Shown here piece by piece: positions 1 to 8,805 of a stretch of 28,172 nt of DNA (the stretch's first letter is position 1; each line of letters opens with the position of its first letter). Origin of the DNA: a virus; the IMG/VR virus record IMGVR_UViG_3300030616_000067, positions 1 to 28,172 of that record; one strand, written 5' to 3'. Made by a program: the position numbers and the translations under genes. The notes beneath the pieces are model-generated. The model saw only the letters and a list, made by a program, of their open reading frames with translations. It did not search any database and was not told the origin of the DNA.

Positions 1-424
1 CTTGAGCTCCATCAGTTCCTTGAGAACCTGTTGTTCCTTGAGAACCTGTTATTCCTTGAGAACCTTGAATACCTTGAATACCTTGAATTCCTTGAATACC
101 TTGTATACCTTGAGCTCCATCAGTTCCTTGAGAACCTGTTATTCCTTGAGAACCTTGAATACCTTGAGCTCCATCAGTTCCTTGAGAACCTGTTGTTCCT
201 TGAGAACCTGTTATTCCTTGAGAACCTTGAATACCTTGAGCTCCATCAGTTCCTTGAGAACCTGTTGTTCCTTGAGAACCTGTTATTCCTTGAATACCTT
301 GAGAACCACTAATACCTTGTATACCTTGAATTCCTTGAGTTCCTTGAGTTCCTTCACCTGTTCCTACTATAATAGAACCTGTTAAATTTGAACTATTTAT
401 AGAACCTGTTAATTCTGTACTCAT
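1..424 (-). CDS. Collagen-like tail fibre, N-terminal part (runs off the left edge)
   Basis: Starts at an ATG at 424 and reads through to base 1 without a stop. After about 23 residues of Ser/Thr/Asn-rich leader (MSTELTGSINSS...), the protein is a run of Gly-X-Y triplets of types GTQ, GIQ, GSQ, GIT, GTT and GTD. A longer unit, roughly GSQGTTGSQGTDGAQGIQG with internal variation, recurs. Collagen-like Gly-X-Y tracts form trimeric rods in phage tail fibres, so a host-binding fibre shaft is likely. The frame at base 1 is the same as that of the partial gene at 27463-28172, and the 27 terminal bases are identical, so the two are probably one gene of about 368 codons. Repeat copy number may have been altered by assembly. 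The start follows an A/T leader with no Shine-Dalgarno sequence. Confidence 0.8.
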   Translation of the reverse strand, partial: MSTELTGSINSSNLTGSIIVGTGEGTQGTQGIQGIQGISGSQGIQGITGSQGTTGSQGTDGAQGIQGSQGITGSQGTTGSQGTDGAQGIQGSQGITGSQGTDGAQGIQGIQGIQGIQGIQGSQGITGSQGTTGSQGTDGAQ

Positions 425-456
425 ATTTATTCTTTATTTTATTTATATATTCATTA

Positions 457-987
457 TTATAATGAATTAGTAGTACTAAAAGTATTAGGACTATTAACAG
501 TAATACTTCCACTCCCACTATCAAATGTTCCATTTATTAATAATGCTGTAGTTGTTACAGAATCACCCAATCCCGATATTTCAGATTCACATCTAATATC
601 TACAGTATCATTATAATCTATATTAGGTACCTGCTCATTAGTTCCAGTATTTGTACTTGTAAATTGAGCAACCTGTTGCCAAGCTCCACCATTTTTTCTA
701 TAATATACTGTTGCAGTACAATTTCCGGTAATTACACAAGAAGCTTGAAAATTAAGGTCAATTACATCACCTTCTTGTCTTCCAGTAATTATTACATTTC
801 TAAATCCATCATCAGGATTAGAACCTTCGCCATAATCTGTAGTTCCTTCAAATTCTATATCAATATCTGAAGGAGAAGTTGTTATAATAGGAATATGATT
901 AAAAGATACAGCATTACCTTTTAATATATGATTAAATGTAACTATCTTTTCAAGAGGTATATGATTAAAGGATTGTAATGTTCCCAT
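457..987 (-). CDS. Small beta-rich tail-associated protein, unknown function
   Basis: A 176-residue protein, not recognised as a named family. The first 35 residues hold three spaced copies of a FNHI(P/L) motif (residues 8-12, 18-22 and 29-33). The rest is rich in Thr, Ser, Gly, Asn and Val, with alternating hydrophobic residues as in a beta-sandwich, and two Cys near the middle (CVITGNC). It lies between the tail-tip/collagen protein (stop at 1004, 16 bases upstream on the minus strand) and the second collagen fibre (start at 424), in the same late transcript. The context suggests a small virion protein of the tail tip, perhaps a fibre-attachment or receptor-contact domain. That role is inferred from position and composition only. 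Confidence 0.65.
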   Translation of the reverse strand: MGTLQSFNHIPLEKIVTFNHILKGNAVSFNHIPIITTSPSDIDIEFEGTTDYGEGSNPDDGFRNVIITGRQEGDVIDLNFQASCVITGNCTATVYYRKNGGAWQQVAQFTSTNTGTNEQVPNIDYNDTVDIRCESEISGLGDSVTTTALLINGTFDSGSGSITVNSPNTFSTTNSL

Positions 988-1003
988 TTATAATTATTTA
1001 TTT

Positions 1004-4000
1004 TTATCCTATTATTACAAAATCTGGTGAAGGATTAAATATTAAACTATTTGTACCTGTTGCAGTTCCTAATACTTGTACACAAGTTCCATCAGTAGAA
1101 GGTTCTGCTGATTGAATTTCACCTGCAACATTACTTGCATAAACAGGATATCCGATTTCATTAAAATTATATACTGCAGAATTTTTATGAATACCATAAA
1201 TTAAAAATGAATATTCTATATCAGCACTTAAAGTACCTGAACTTGCATTAATTGCTATTACAGGCATATATGTTGAATTATCTGCATCTGCCATATAAAC
1301 TTTACCATCAGATTTCATATAAACTGTATCTCCTATACCTATACTTTCTCCAGCTATGAAATAACTAAATATTCCTTCTGCATCAGTATTTGGAAGTGTA
1401 ATAGATGAATCTACTAATATTGATAATAAACCTTGTGTACCTTGAGAACCTTGAGCACCTTGTGTTCCTTGTCTTCCTTGAGTTCCTTGAGCACCTTGTG
1501 TACCTTGTCTTCCTTGAATACCTTGTCTTCCTTGTATACCTTGTCTTCCTTGAATACCTTGTCTTCCTTGTGTACCTTGAGCACCTTGAGCACCTTGTGT
1601 ACCTTGTCTTCCTTGTATACCTTGAGCACCTTGAGCTCCATTAGGTCCTGTTAGGCCTGTTAAACCTTGAATTCCTTGAATTCCTTGTGAACCGATAGTT
1701 CCTTGTGCACCTCCAATATTTGCTTGAAGTTCCCAAGTAGTAGGACCTGTTTTCTCAAATAAATCATCATTACTTATATTAATATATAAATCTCCAATTT
1801 CTCCTAATTCACCATCAGGAGTTCCTTCACCTTGATGAATACTTGAACCTGTAGCACCTGTAGTTCCTTGAGTACCTGTTATTCCTTGAATACCTGTAAT
1901 ACCTTGAATACCTTGAGAACCAGCTCCTGTTAAACCTTGAATACCTTGAAGACCTTGAATACCTGTAATACCTTGAGTTCCTTGAGCTCCATTAGGTCCT
2001 GTCATACCTGTTAAACCTTGAATACCTTGAGTACCTTGAGAACCAATAATACCTTGTGTACCTTGAATATTACCTTGATTTTCCCAAGTAGTAGGACCTG
2101 TTTTTTCAAATAAATCCCAATTAGATTCGTTTATATAAAGGTCTCCTATTTCACCATCACCTCCATCAGGTACACCAGCATCCAATGTTATACTTGAACC
2201 TGTAGCACCTGTATCTCCTGTAATACCTTGAATACCTTGAATACCTTGAATACCTGTAATACCTTGAATACCTTGAGAACCAGTTCCTGTTAAACCTTGA
2301 ATACCTTGAAGACCTTGAATACCTGTAATACCTTGAGTTCCTTGAGCTCCATTAGGTCCTGTCATACCTGTTAAACCTTGAATTCCTTGAGTACCTTGAG
2401 AACCAATAATACCTTGTGTGCCTTGAATATTACCTTGATTTTCCCAAGTAACAGGACCCGTTTTTTCAAATAAATCCCAATTAGATTCGTTTATATAAAG
2501 GTCTCCAATTTCACCATAGCCTTCTGAAGGCACACCAGCATCCAATGTTATACTTGTACCTTGAGGACCTGTATCTCCTGTAATACCTTGAATACCTTGA
2601 ATACCTTGAATACCTGTAATACCTTGAGTTCCTTGAGCTCCATTAGGTCCTGTCATACCTCTAATTCCTTGAATTCCTTGAATACCTTGAGAACCTAAAA
2701 TACCTTGTGTACCTTGAATATTACCTTGATTTTCCCAAGTAACAGGACCTGTTTTTTCAAATAAATCCCAATTAGATTCATTAATGTACAAATCTCCTAT
2801 TTCGCCATAGCCTTCTGAAGGCACACCTGCATCCAATGTTATACTTGTACCTTGAGGACCTGTATCTCCTGTAGTTCCTTGAATACCTTGAATACCGCCT
2901 CCAGAAATATCTATAACAACAAAGTTCCCATCAAATCCTAATGAAATATCTTTTCCTTCTTTAACACCAAAATTTTCATTTGGTGCTATCTTAGTAACTG
3001 AACCACCACCTTCATAATTTTCATATCCCCAATTCATTACAGTATCTACTGAAACATCTATAACAACAAAGTTTCCATCAAATCCTATTGATGTATCTAC
3101 ACCTTGTTTAATACCAAAATTTTCATTTGGAGCTACCTTAGTAACTGAACCACCACCTCCAATATTCTCATATCCCCAATTCATTATAGTATCTACTGAA
3201 ACATCTATAACAATAAAGTTTCCACTAAATCCTATTGATGTATCAAAACCTTGTTTAATACCAAAATTTTCACCAGGTGTTATAGATGTAAATGAACCTC
3301 CACTACTTGCATTTTGATATCCCCAATTTAATCCATAAAATGCAGCATTTAATGAAGTATCAATTCCTAATTCTAAATTATCTATATATGTTCTATTATA
3401 ATAAATAGCACTATGATCATCATCACTAAGACCAGTTAATTGTCCGTGATCACCTGCAGATGCTGGAACTACATTATTAGATATTACAGTACTATGTCCA
3501 TCTATTGATGATAATTGATATTCACAAAAACAAAAATATGATGTATTAGTACTTACTAATTCTTCTAAACTTAATTTTACAAAACCTGATCTATAATTTC
3601 TATCATAATCAATAATCTTAAATACTTTTCCAGTTTCTAATTTGATTATAGAATTAGGTTCTATATTTAAATCATTATCATATATTTCTAACTGTACATA
3701 ATCTCTAAAATATTGACTATTATTTAATGTTATTCTTGAATATAATTCTTGTAATAATCCTGATGCATCTCCATTATCTAACATCCATACAGATGATAAA
3801 TCATCAATACCACCAATTGTAATAGATGATAATTCATTTATTGCACCTCCATCACCAAAGTATAATTCTTCTTCTAAAGTATCTTGATTAATTGATATAT
3901 CACCAATATATAATTTATCATATACAACATCTGTTGTTTCTTCACCATCTACAACACAAATTTTAGTTAAATGAAAGTTTCTCATATAAATATTCATATT

Positions 4001-5317
4001 ACTAAATACTTCCGGAGCAAGAAACTCTATATATAATTCATAATCTTGTGTTGATGTAATCTTCCAACCTGATGTTAATAAACTTTCAAATGAAACCCAA
4101 GTATTGGTTGTTGTTCTTGGATAATAATAATGGTCTGTTGCAACACCCCAATTACCATCTGCAGGTTTAATCCATATATTAAAAAATAATGCTGTATCAG
4201 GTTCTGCAGGAGGATCGCCAGGAATTTCATCACATCTTATATCAAATGAACATCTCATATATTCATTTCCATTTTGATATGTTGCACCAAACGGATCTGT
4301 GATAGCTATTGAACAATCTAATGATGCATTATCATTAAATAAATTAATAGTTCCTTCAGGACTTTCATTACTTGAAGGAAAATTAAGTGTCCAAGGTGAC
4401 CCAACACCTTCCCAATTATTAAGATCATTTACTAATTCATCACCTGTTTCTTTATTATGTAAAGTGATTTTATGCTTTCTAAGAGGTCTAATTTTAGAGT
4501 AATTAGAAGACCATTTAACATTATAATTTGATACATCTAATGTAATATTTGAAGCACCTGATGAAGATAATGAAAGGTCTGACCAATTATATGTAAATCT
4601 ATAACTATCTCCTTCATTATAATTTGTTATACAATATTCTCCTTCATTTTGTTTTAATACACATTTAAAAGGTCTTAATAATTTTTCTATTACTTTATAA
4701 CAATTATCAAATGTTTTATATCCATCTTTAATTTCATATAATCTTCGACTATCAACATATGATTCTTTTAATGCACATTCAGTACTGAGCATATAATCCA
4801 TTTCATATGTTCCTAATTGAACTTTAATAGGTAATTCTATTCCAGTTTCATTAAGTGCAGTTTTAATTATTTCTAAAATTGTATATCTATTGTCTGTTAT
4901 TCCAAACTCAATATCTTTTAAATCTGCTAATCCATCAATAGCTTCTAAATTGATAAATCTTTTCTTATGAATATATTCTCTTGTAAGATTTTCAGGCTTA
5001 ACATATCCTTCCCATATTAATTCACTTGTATCATCATTATAGAATCTTAATTTATAGTCTTTATAATCACTATCAAAAATATCACTATAATCATCTCCAA
5101 CATCTGCATTCTCTAAAAAACTAAATGTTAATGAACTACCTATAACAGGATTATACTTTCCTTTAGTTCCGGATGATGAAATAATAACAGGATAAGGGTT
5201 CTTTTTAGTAATGGTAGTTACTCCTCCTGAATAATCTTCTTTAAGTAATTGTATTTTATAAGTCCTTGCTGCTTTTGTATCATCAAAATAAGCATCATAT
5301 TTAACACCATATGCCAT
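1004..5317 (-). CDS. Tail tip / receptor-binding protein with collagen-like shaft
   Basis: A 1437-residue protein directly after the tape measure gene, where phage tail-tip (Dit/Tal-like) proteins are encoded. Residues 1 to about 650 are a globular, Tyr/Asp/Asn-rich region ending in HGQLTGLSDDDHS, a linker type often seen in phage fibres. Three copies of a repeat of about 50 residues (NWGYEN..GGGS.TK.AP.ENFG...) follow, around residues 655-805. From about 808 to 1296 there is a collagen-like Gly-X-Y region, mostly GIQ, GTQ, GAQ and GRQ, broken by four copies of a globular insert with the pattern GEIGDLYIN..N.DLFEKTGP.TWE. The last 140 residues are non-repetitive and probably form the distal head. 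It likely joins baseplate hub and fibre functions in one chain. The DNA is highly repetitive at 1430-2900. Confidence 0.85.
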   Translation of the reverse strand: MAYGVKYDAYFDDTKAARTYKIQLLKEDYSGGVTTITKKNPYPVIISSSGTKGKYNPVIGSSLTFSFLENADVGDDYSDIFDSDYKDYKLRFYNDDTSELIWEGYVKPENLTREYIHKKRFINLEAIDGLADLKDIEFGITDNRYTILEIIKTALNETGIELPIKVQLGTYEMDYMLSTECALKESYVDSRRLYEIKDGYKTFDNCYKVIEKLLRPFKCVLKQNEGEYCITNYNEGDSYRFTYNWSDLSLSSSGASNITLDVSNYNVKWSSNYSKIRPLRKHKITLHNKETGDELVNDLNNWEGVGSPWTLNFPSSNESPEGTINLFNDNASLDCSIAITDPFGATYQNGNEYMRCSFDIRCDEIPGDPPAEPDTALFFNIWIKPADGNWGVATDHYYYPRTTTNTWVSFESLLTSGWKITSTQDYELYIEFLAPEVFSNMNIYMRNFHLTKICVVDGEETTDVVYDKLYIGDISINQDTLEEELYFGDGGAINELSSITIGGIDDLSSVWMLDNGDASGLLQELYSRITLNNSQYFRDYVQLEIYDNDLNIEPNSIIKLETGKVFKIIDYDRNYRSGFVKLSLEELVSTNTSYFCFCEYQLSSIDGHSTVISNNVVPASAGDHGQLTGLSDDDHSAIYYNRTYIDNLELGIDTSLNAAFYGLNWGYQNASSGGSFTSITPGENFGIKQGFDTSIGFSGNFIVIDVSVDTIMNWGYENIGGGGSVTKVAPNENFGIKQGVDTSIGFDGNFVVIDVSVDTVMNWGYENYEGGGSVTKIAPNENFGVKEGKDISLGFDGNFVVIDISGGGIQGIQGTTGDTGPQGTSITLDAGVPSEGYGEIGDLYINESNWDLFEKTGPVTWENQGNIQGTQGILGSQGIQGIQGIRGMTGPNGAQGTQGITGIQGIQGIQGITGDTGPQGTSITLDAGVPSEGYGEIGDLYINESNWDLFEKTGPVTWENQGNIQGTQGIIGSQGTQGIQGLTGMTGPNGAQGTQGITGIQGLQGIQGLTGTGSQGIQGITGIQGIQGIQGITGDTGATGSSITLDAGVPDGGDGEIGDLYINESNWDLFEKTGPTTWENQGNIQGTQGIIGSQGTQGIQGLTGMTGPNGAQGTQGITGIQGLQGIQGLTGAGSQGIQGITGIQGITGTQGTTGATGSSIHQGEGTPDGELGEIGDLYINISNDDLFEKTGPTTWELQANIGGAQGTIGSQGIQGIQGLTGLTGPNGAQGAQGIQGRQGTQGAQGAQGTQGRQGIQGRQGIQGRQGIQGRQGTQGAQGTQGRQGTQGAQGSQGTQGLLSILVDSSITLPNTDAEGIFSYFIAGESIGIGDTVYMKSDGKVYMADADNSTYMPVIAINASSGTLSADIEYSFLIYGIHKNSAVYNFNEIGYPVYASNVAGEIQSAEPSTDGTCVQVLGTATGTNSLIFNPSPDFVIIG

Positions 5318-5319
5318 AT

Positions 5320-6954
5320 TTAATAACTATTATTTTTTGTTCTTTCTGCTTCATCTAAAATGAATAATAAATCTCTACCAGCAACTCTTGCTACTAATTG
5401 TTGTGTATTATTTTTTGAAGCTAAAATAGATTCTAATTTATCTAATGGAGCTATAATTTCAGGATTTGAACTTGCACCAGCATATTCACCAACTAAACCA
5501 AGCGTAGGTCCATAAGCTATTGCTCCTGTTGCAAACTCAGGAATTAAAGTATTAAATGCTGTTGAAGCCAAACCTGCTGCTAATGCTGCAAATACAGGTA
5601 TAAGAAAAGGTGCTATTTTTATTGCAGGATTCTGTAATGCTGCGGTAATAGCTCCTGCCACACCTTCTGCAATTAATCCAGATATAACTTCTCTAATTGT
5701 ATTTAATGCTTGTTTACCATAATCTTTAAATGATTTAGCACCTTTTGATAAACCATTAGATAAATTACTTAATGCATTTGCAATTGTATCTGTAAGATAT
5801 GCGAATAACTCTTGAGAACTTATTGCTGTATTTTCTAATAATTCTCTAACATTCTTAATTGCTTCAGTCCATACATTTTCAAATAATGTCGCTCCTGTAG
5901 TCATTGGACCAGCTTCAATTGTAGGTGCAAAAGTCATTGGTACTAATTGTGATGTATCTACACCTTCAACTTCAGTACCTACTTTTATTTTTTGTATTTC
6001 ATTAGCTTTTTTAAGTGCTTCAAGAGCCTTTTCTCTTGCTGCAGCTTCTCTTTCAGTAGTTCCAGCAATTTCTTCTTGTCTATTCTTTAATTCTCTTACT
6101 TTATCTAATTCATCTTTTCTAACATCAAGAATATGAGCTCTTGCTTCAGCTTCTGCTTTATCATCTTCATATGTATTATCACCAAGTGCATTCTTTTCTT
6201 GTAATATTCTTGCTTCTTCTTCAGCTATAGCTAACTTTTCAGCACTTAATTCTTTTTGCATTTCTATTGCTTTTGCAGTTGCTTCTGCTCTTTCTTGTGT
6301 TGTTAATGTTTTATCAGAACTTATTTCTACAAGTCGTGCAATTTCGTGTCTTAATTCAGCTTCTCTTTCTATAAATGCAATTTGTCTCTTTTTAAGTTCA
6401 TTTTCAGCATCTGCTAAAGCTCTTCCTTCCTTATAATTATTCTTTATTTCTTCACCAATCTTTGAAAAAGCTTCTTTTGCCTTTTTTGCAGCGGCTGCAA
6501 AATTTCCTTGCATTAATAAAGTTAAAGCCTCTCCTAATAGATTTATCCGATGCATAACAGTAGAAATAACTGCCTTTATTCCTCCTAATGCTTTATTAAA
6601 TATATCTGCTCCTTTTTTAGTATTCTTAAAAAATGATATTAGTGAACCTAATGCTACCACAAGTGCTCCAATACCAGTAGAAATTAAGGCTATTTTCATT
6701 ATTTTTAATGACCCCGAAAATCCTGTAACAGCACCTGCAGCCTTTCCAATTCCTGCTGTAAATTTTGAAAATCCAGGTATAACTTTATCTATTGATCTTG
6801 ATGCTTCTTGAAAAGTACTTGAAATTGTTTTTCCTAATTTCTTAGATTCTTTTCCTGCCTTTCCCATAGCAGCTTTTGACTTATCAAGTCCTTTTTGTAA
6901 CTCCGCACTATTAGCACGTAATCGGAGCATTAAATCTGCCATTACTTTACCCAT
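5320..6954 (-). CDS. Tape measure protein
   Basis: A 544-residue protein between the tail assembly chaperones and the tail-tip gene, the standard place for the tape measure of a long-tailed phage. The N terminus (LMLRLRANSAELQKGLDKSKAAMGKAGKESKKLGKT, quoted here only as its opening LMLRLRANSAELQK) is typical of the family. A hydrophobic Gly/Ala/Ile/Leu segment lies near residues 75-112. A long charged coiled coil spans about residues 150-320 (runs of Glu, Lys, Ala and Arg), and a second Ala/Gly-rich hydrophobic stretch lies around residues 425-480. The protein sets tail length and runs through the tail tube. At the usual ratio of about 0.15 nm per residue it would fit a tail of roughly 80 nm. 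The stop is 3 bases before the next ATG, so translation is probably coupled. A TAAAATAAA leader precedes its ATG. Confidence 0.9.
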   Translation of the reverse strand: MGKVMADLMLRLRANSAELQKGLDKSKAAMGKAGKESKKLGKTISSTFQEASRSIDKVIPGFSKFTAGIGKAAGAVTGFSGSLKIMKIALISTGIGALVVALGSLISFFKNTKKGADIFNKALGGIKAVISTVMHRINLLGEALTLLMQGNFAAAAKKAKEAFSKIGEEIKNNYKEGRALADAENELKKRQIAFIEREAELRHEIARLVEISSDKTLTTQERAEATAKAIEMQKELSAEKLAIAEEEARILQEKNALGDNTYEDDKAEAEARAHILDVRKDELDKVRELKNRQEEIAGTTEREAAAREKALEALKKANEIQKIKVGTEVEGVDTSQLVPMTFAPTIEAGPMTTGATLFENVWTEAIKNVRELLENTAISSQELFAYLTDTIANALSNLSNGLSKGAKSFKDYGKQALNTIREVISGLIAEGVAGAITAALQNPAIKIAPFLIPVFAALAAGLASTAFNTLIPEFATGAIAYGPTLGLVGEYAGASSNPEIIAPLDKLESILASKNNTQQLVARVAGRDLLFILDEAERTKNNSY

Positions 6955-6983
6955 AAACTTATATTTATTTTAATATATATTCT

Positions 6984-7696
6984 TTATAAATTGATATTTG
7001 TATTACCATTTAATTTCTTTTGAGATATAATAGGTTTGTTAATAATATTCTGCCATTCTTCATAAGACATAGTTATATCTTTATCAGACTTTTGTTTCTT
7101 TTCCCAAAAGAATGGCCATACATCTTTTTTAAATCTATCATATGTAATTTTATCTTTCTTTGCTAATTGAATATTTATAAGGAGATATGCTTGAATTCTT
7201 GAACGTTCCCAATCAGCTCTAAATTTTGAATCTTCACTCTGTATATAATAATATAAAACGCCAGATAATTCTTGAGGTGTATATTCTAAGAATTGATCTG
7301 GCGTAAGATTTATGCGTGATGCAGCAATAACGAAAATATCGCTAATTGTTTCTATTTTTTTTTATTATCCTTACTTTTATTATCCTTACTTTTATTTTCA
7401 CTCAATATTTCTTCTTGCATATCTACTAAAGATTTACCAAAATGAAATAATGCTCTTTGAAACTCAAAATAACATTCATCAAGAATCCATACAGCATCAT
7501 CCTTTTTAAGTGTAAGTTCCTTTTTTGCCATTTTATGACCTGCTACTAAAGAATACCAAAGTATTAATTGTTGACTTTCAATATTTGTATCAAGCTCTTC
7601 AAGAGATAATCCTGTTTCCTTTTGTGCCATCATAAGCACATAATAAGATATTCTTATAGGATATTTTTCCCCTTGATAGGTAATATATTCTACCAT
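6984..7696 (-). CDS. Tail assembly chaperone, long form made by -1 frameshift
   Basis: The region between the tape measure and the short chaperone has no ATG-started gene, yet an open frame of 123 codons runs from the end of the short gene to a stop at 6984-6986. It opens as IETISDIFVIAASRINLTPDQFLEYTPQELSG (opening IETISDIFVIAASRINLTPD), and the LTPDxFxxxTPxEL pattern is typical of the second chaperone frame in tailed phages. It is in the -1 frame relative to the short gene and meets it at a run of nine A (minus strand) just before the TAG at 7352-7354. A -1 slip there gives a product of about 237 residues, matching the gpG/gpGT arrangement of lambda and many siphophages. The long form links the tape measure to the major tail protein during tail assembly. 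The frame analysis is direct; slippage itself is inferred. Confidence 0.8.
7352..7696 (-). CDS. Tail assembly chaperone, short form (gpG-like)
   Basis: A 114-residue product of the unshifted frame, between the major tail protein and the tape measure. The body is mostly helical (LEELDTNIESQQLILWYSL, AVWILDECYFEFQRALFHFG). The C terminus is a hydrophilic Lys/Asp/Asn tail with a tandem NKSKD repeat, ending in three Lys codons that form the slippery A run. By analogy with lambda gpG, the short form coats the tape measure and is made in excess over the frameshifted long form. The ATG at 7696 follows an AGAACT-type leader seen before many genes here. Confidence 0.82.
   Translation of the reverse strand: MVEYITYQGEKYPIRISYYVLMMAQKETGLSLEELDTNIESQQLILWYSLVAGHKMAKKELTLKKDDAVWILDECYFEFQRALFHFGKSLVDMQEEILSENKSKDNKSKDNKKK
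7355..7363 (-). promoter_or_regulatory. Slippery run of nine A for -1 frameshifting
   Basis: On the minus strand the sequence reads GAT AAT AAA AAA AAA TAG. The nine A allow a tandem -1 slip of two Lys-tRNAs, after which translation avoids the TAG and continues ATA GAA ACA in the 123-codon extension. No strong downstream pseudoknot was obvious by eye. A long A run can be slippery on its own. Confidence 0.75.
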
Positions 7697-7713
7697 AGTT
7701 CTATTTTATTTTT

Positions 7714-8133
7714 TTAAGCAGATGCTGTTTGCTCTGTAAGTGCACCATCACCACTAATTTCTCCTGAAAATGTTACACCTGCACCAGTTCCACCATCCAT
7801 AGATACACTTGCCAAATAACCACCACCTGACCAATACTTATTTGAAGCCACATCAGGAAGAACATAAACAGAAACAGATGCATCAGACATTATAGATGAC
7901 ATTAAATCTTCTATTCCTTTAGTACCTGCAGCTTTAGCGGTTGTTTTAATTACCATACCTGAAAAGGAAATACTCCAATTATATAAATCAGGAATCTTTT
8001 CTTTTGATGATGATGTCATACAAGCTATTTCAATTATGTCTTTATTAACGCTAAGACTAAAATCCGTAGCACATCCTAATGTTGAACCGTCAATAACTAT
8101 TGACATTTGTTTTGATAATAAATAATTACTCAT
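7714..8133 (-). CDS. Major tail protein (tube subunit)
   Basis: A 139-residue protein of the size and position of TP901-1-type major tail proteins, directly upstream of the chaperone pair. Features that fit include an N-terminal beta segment (MSIVIDGSTLGCATDFSLSV), a middle part with NWSISFSGMV, and the C-terminal pattern GGYLASVSMDGGTGAGVTFSGEI, where the tube-forming sandwich usually ends with strands alternating Ser/Gly and hydrophobics followed by a Gly/Ala-rich tail. It would polymerise into the non-contractile tail tube. No sheath gene is present, which supports a siphovirus. Confidence 0.82.
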   Translation of the reverse strand: MSNYLLSKQMSIVIDGSTLGCATDFSLSVNKDIIEIACMTSSSKEKIPDLYNWSISFSGMVIKTTAKAAGTKGIEDLMSSIMSDASVSVYVLPDVASNKYWSGGGYLASVSMDGGTGAGVTFSGEISGDGALTEQTASA

Positions 8134-8142
8134 ATTATTAAA

Positions 8143-8406
8143 TTATTTTTTGTTTACTTTATTTATATATTCATCTTCTGAAATATAAGTCTTTACACTT
8201 AATGTAATTCTCATTCTATCTTCACATTTTCTTATACTTTCTGAAATTTCTTCTTCTTTAATATTTAAGGTTTTCCAATTTATTTTACATTTCTTCTTTT
8301 TAGCTTCAAGAATTGCTAAATCTTTAAGATATTGAATAGTTTCATCTTTAATATTTTGTACTCTTCTATATTGTATAGCATTTATATATATTTCCTTTAT
8401 TATCAT
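8143..8406 (-). CDS. Small protein of unknown function between tail terminator and tail tube genes
   Basis: An 87-residue protein, rich in Lys, Glu and Ile, with a charged helical middle (AILEAKKKKCKINWKTLNIKEEE, of which AILEAKKKKCKINW is the core) flanked by beta-like ends. Not recognised as a family. It sits 10 bases before the major tail protein start and 15 bases after the tail terminator stop, in a slot where most siphophages have no gene. Its basic, helical character is unlike the virion proteins around it. It may be an assembly factor or a small insertion gene. Confidence 0.65.
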   Translation of the reverse strand: MIIKEIYINAIQYRRVQNIKDETIQYLKDLAILEAKKKKCKINWKTLNIKEEEISESIRKCEDRMRITLSVKTYISEDEYINKVNKK

Positions 8407-8421
8407 CTGTTTTTTACTTAT

Positions 8422-8805
8422 TTATGTAGAATATATACAATCAAAATTTAATGTATTCATATATATTCTTTTCTCTAAATCAAGAGTATGACTATCACCA
8501 GAAAATATTATATCAATAATTCCACCATATTCATTTCCGTGTAAATAGTCTACTAATCTATCGCTTATTGTTTCTAAATCTTCTGTACTGGTTGATATAA
8601 TTTTTACAGAAAAAGCATAATTAGTAAATGCAATATCTCCATCCATACAAGATATTGCAGACGTTTTATTAAAAGAGTATACTATCCAATCTAAATCCAA
8701 ATCAAAATTTTCAGGAAGATATTCATACTTAATACCACCATCACAATATGTATTTAATGAAGTATCATTAGTCATTAAGTGTAATATATCTGTAGCAAAA
8801 CTCAT
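8422..8805 (-). CDS. Tail terminator / tail completion protein
   Basis: A 127-residue protein after the gp10-like gene and before the tail tube, the usual slot of the tail terminator (DUF3168-like). The layout fits: an N-terminal helix with DILHLMTNDTSLNTYC, then DWIVYSFNKTSA and a strand with FSVKIISTSTEDLETISDRLVDYL (core FSVKIISTSTEDLETISDRL), in which a strand is followed by a long helix as in gpU-type folds. It would stop tail tube growth and form the interface to the head. The ATG shares a base with the stop of the upstream gene (ATAATGAG), so the two are probably coupled. Confidence 0.7.
   Translation of the reverse strand: MSFATDILHLMTNDTSLNTYCDGGIKYEYLPENFDLDLDWIVYSFNKTSAISCMDGDIAFTNYAFSVKIISTSTEDLETISDRLVDYLHGNEYGGIIDIIFSGDSHTLDLEKRIYMNTLNFDCIYST

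Noticed and set aside
2-385. Plus-strand open frames rich in Leu, Ser and Thr over the collagen repeats
   Set aside because: They are the complement of Gly-X-Y coding repeats on the minus strand; repetitive composition keeps several frames open.
1-424. CRISPR array, because of regular repeats
   Set aside because: The repeats are contiguous 9-base-multiple coding units with no unique spacers, and they translate into collagen triplets.
664-870. Plus-strand 68-codon frame
   Set aside because: Lies antisense to the 176-residue gene and has no leader or motif.
1405-1654. Overlapping open frames on both strands in the GRQ/GAQ repeat region
   Set aside because: Same cause: triplet repeats without stops. 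The minus-strand tail protein explains the sequence.
7312-7509. Plus-strand 65-codon frame over the chaperone gene
   Set aside because: Opposite to a well-supported gene, low-complexity Tyr/Phe composition.
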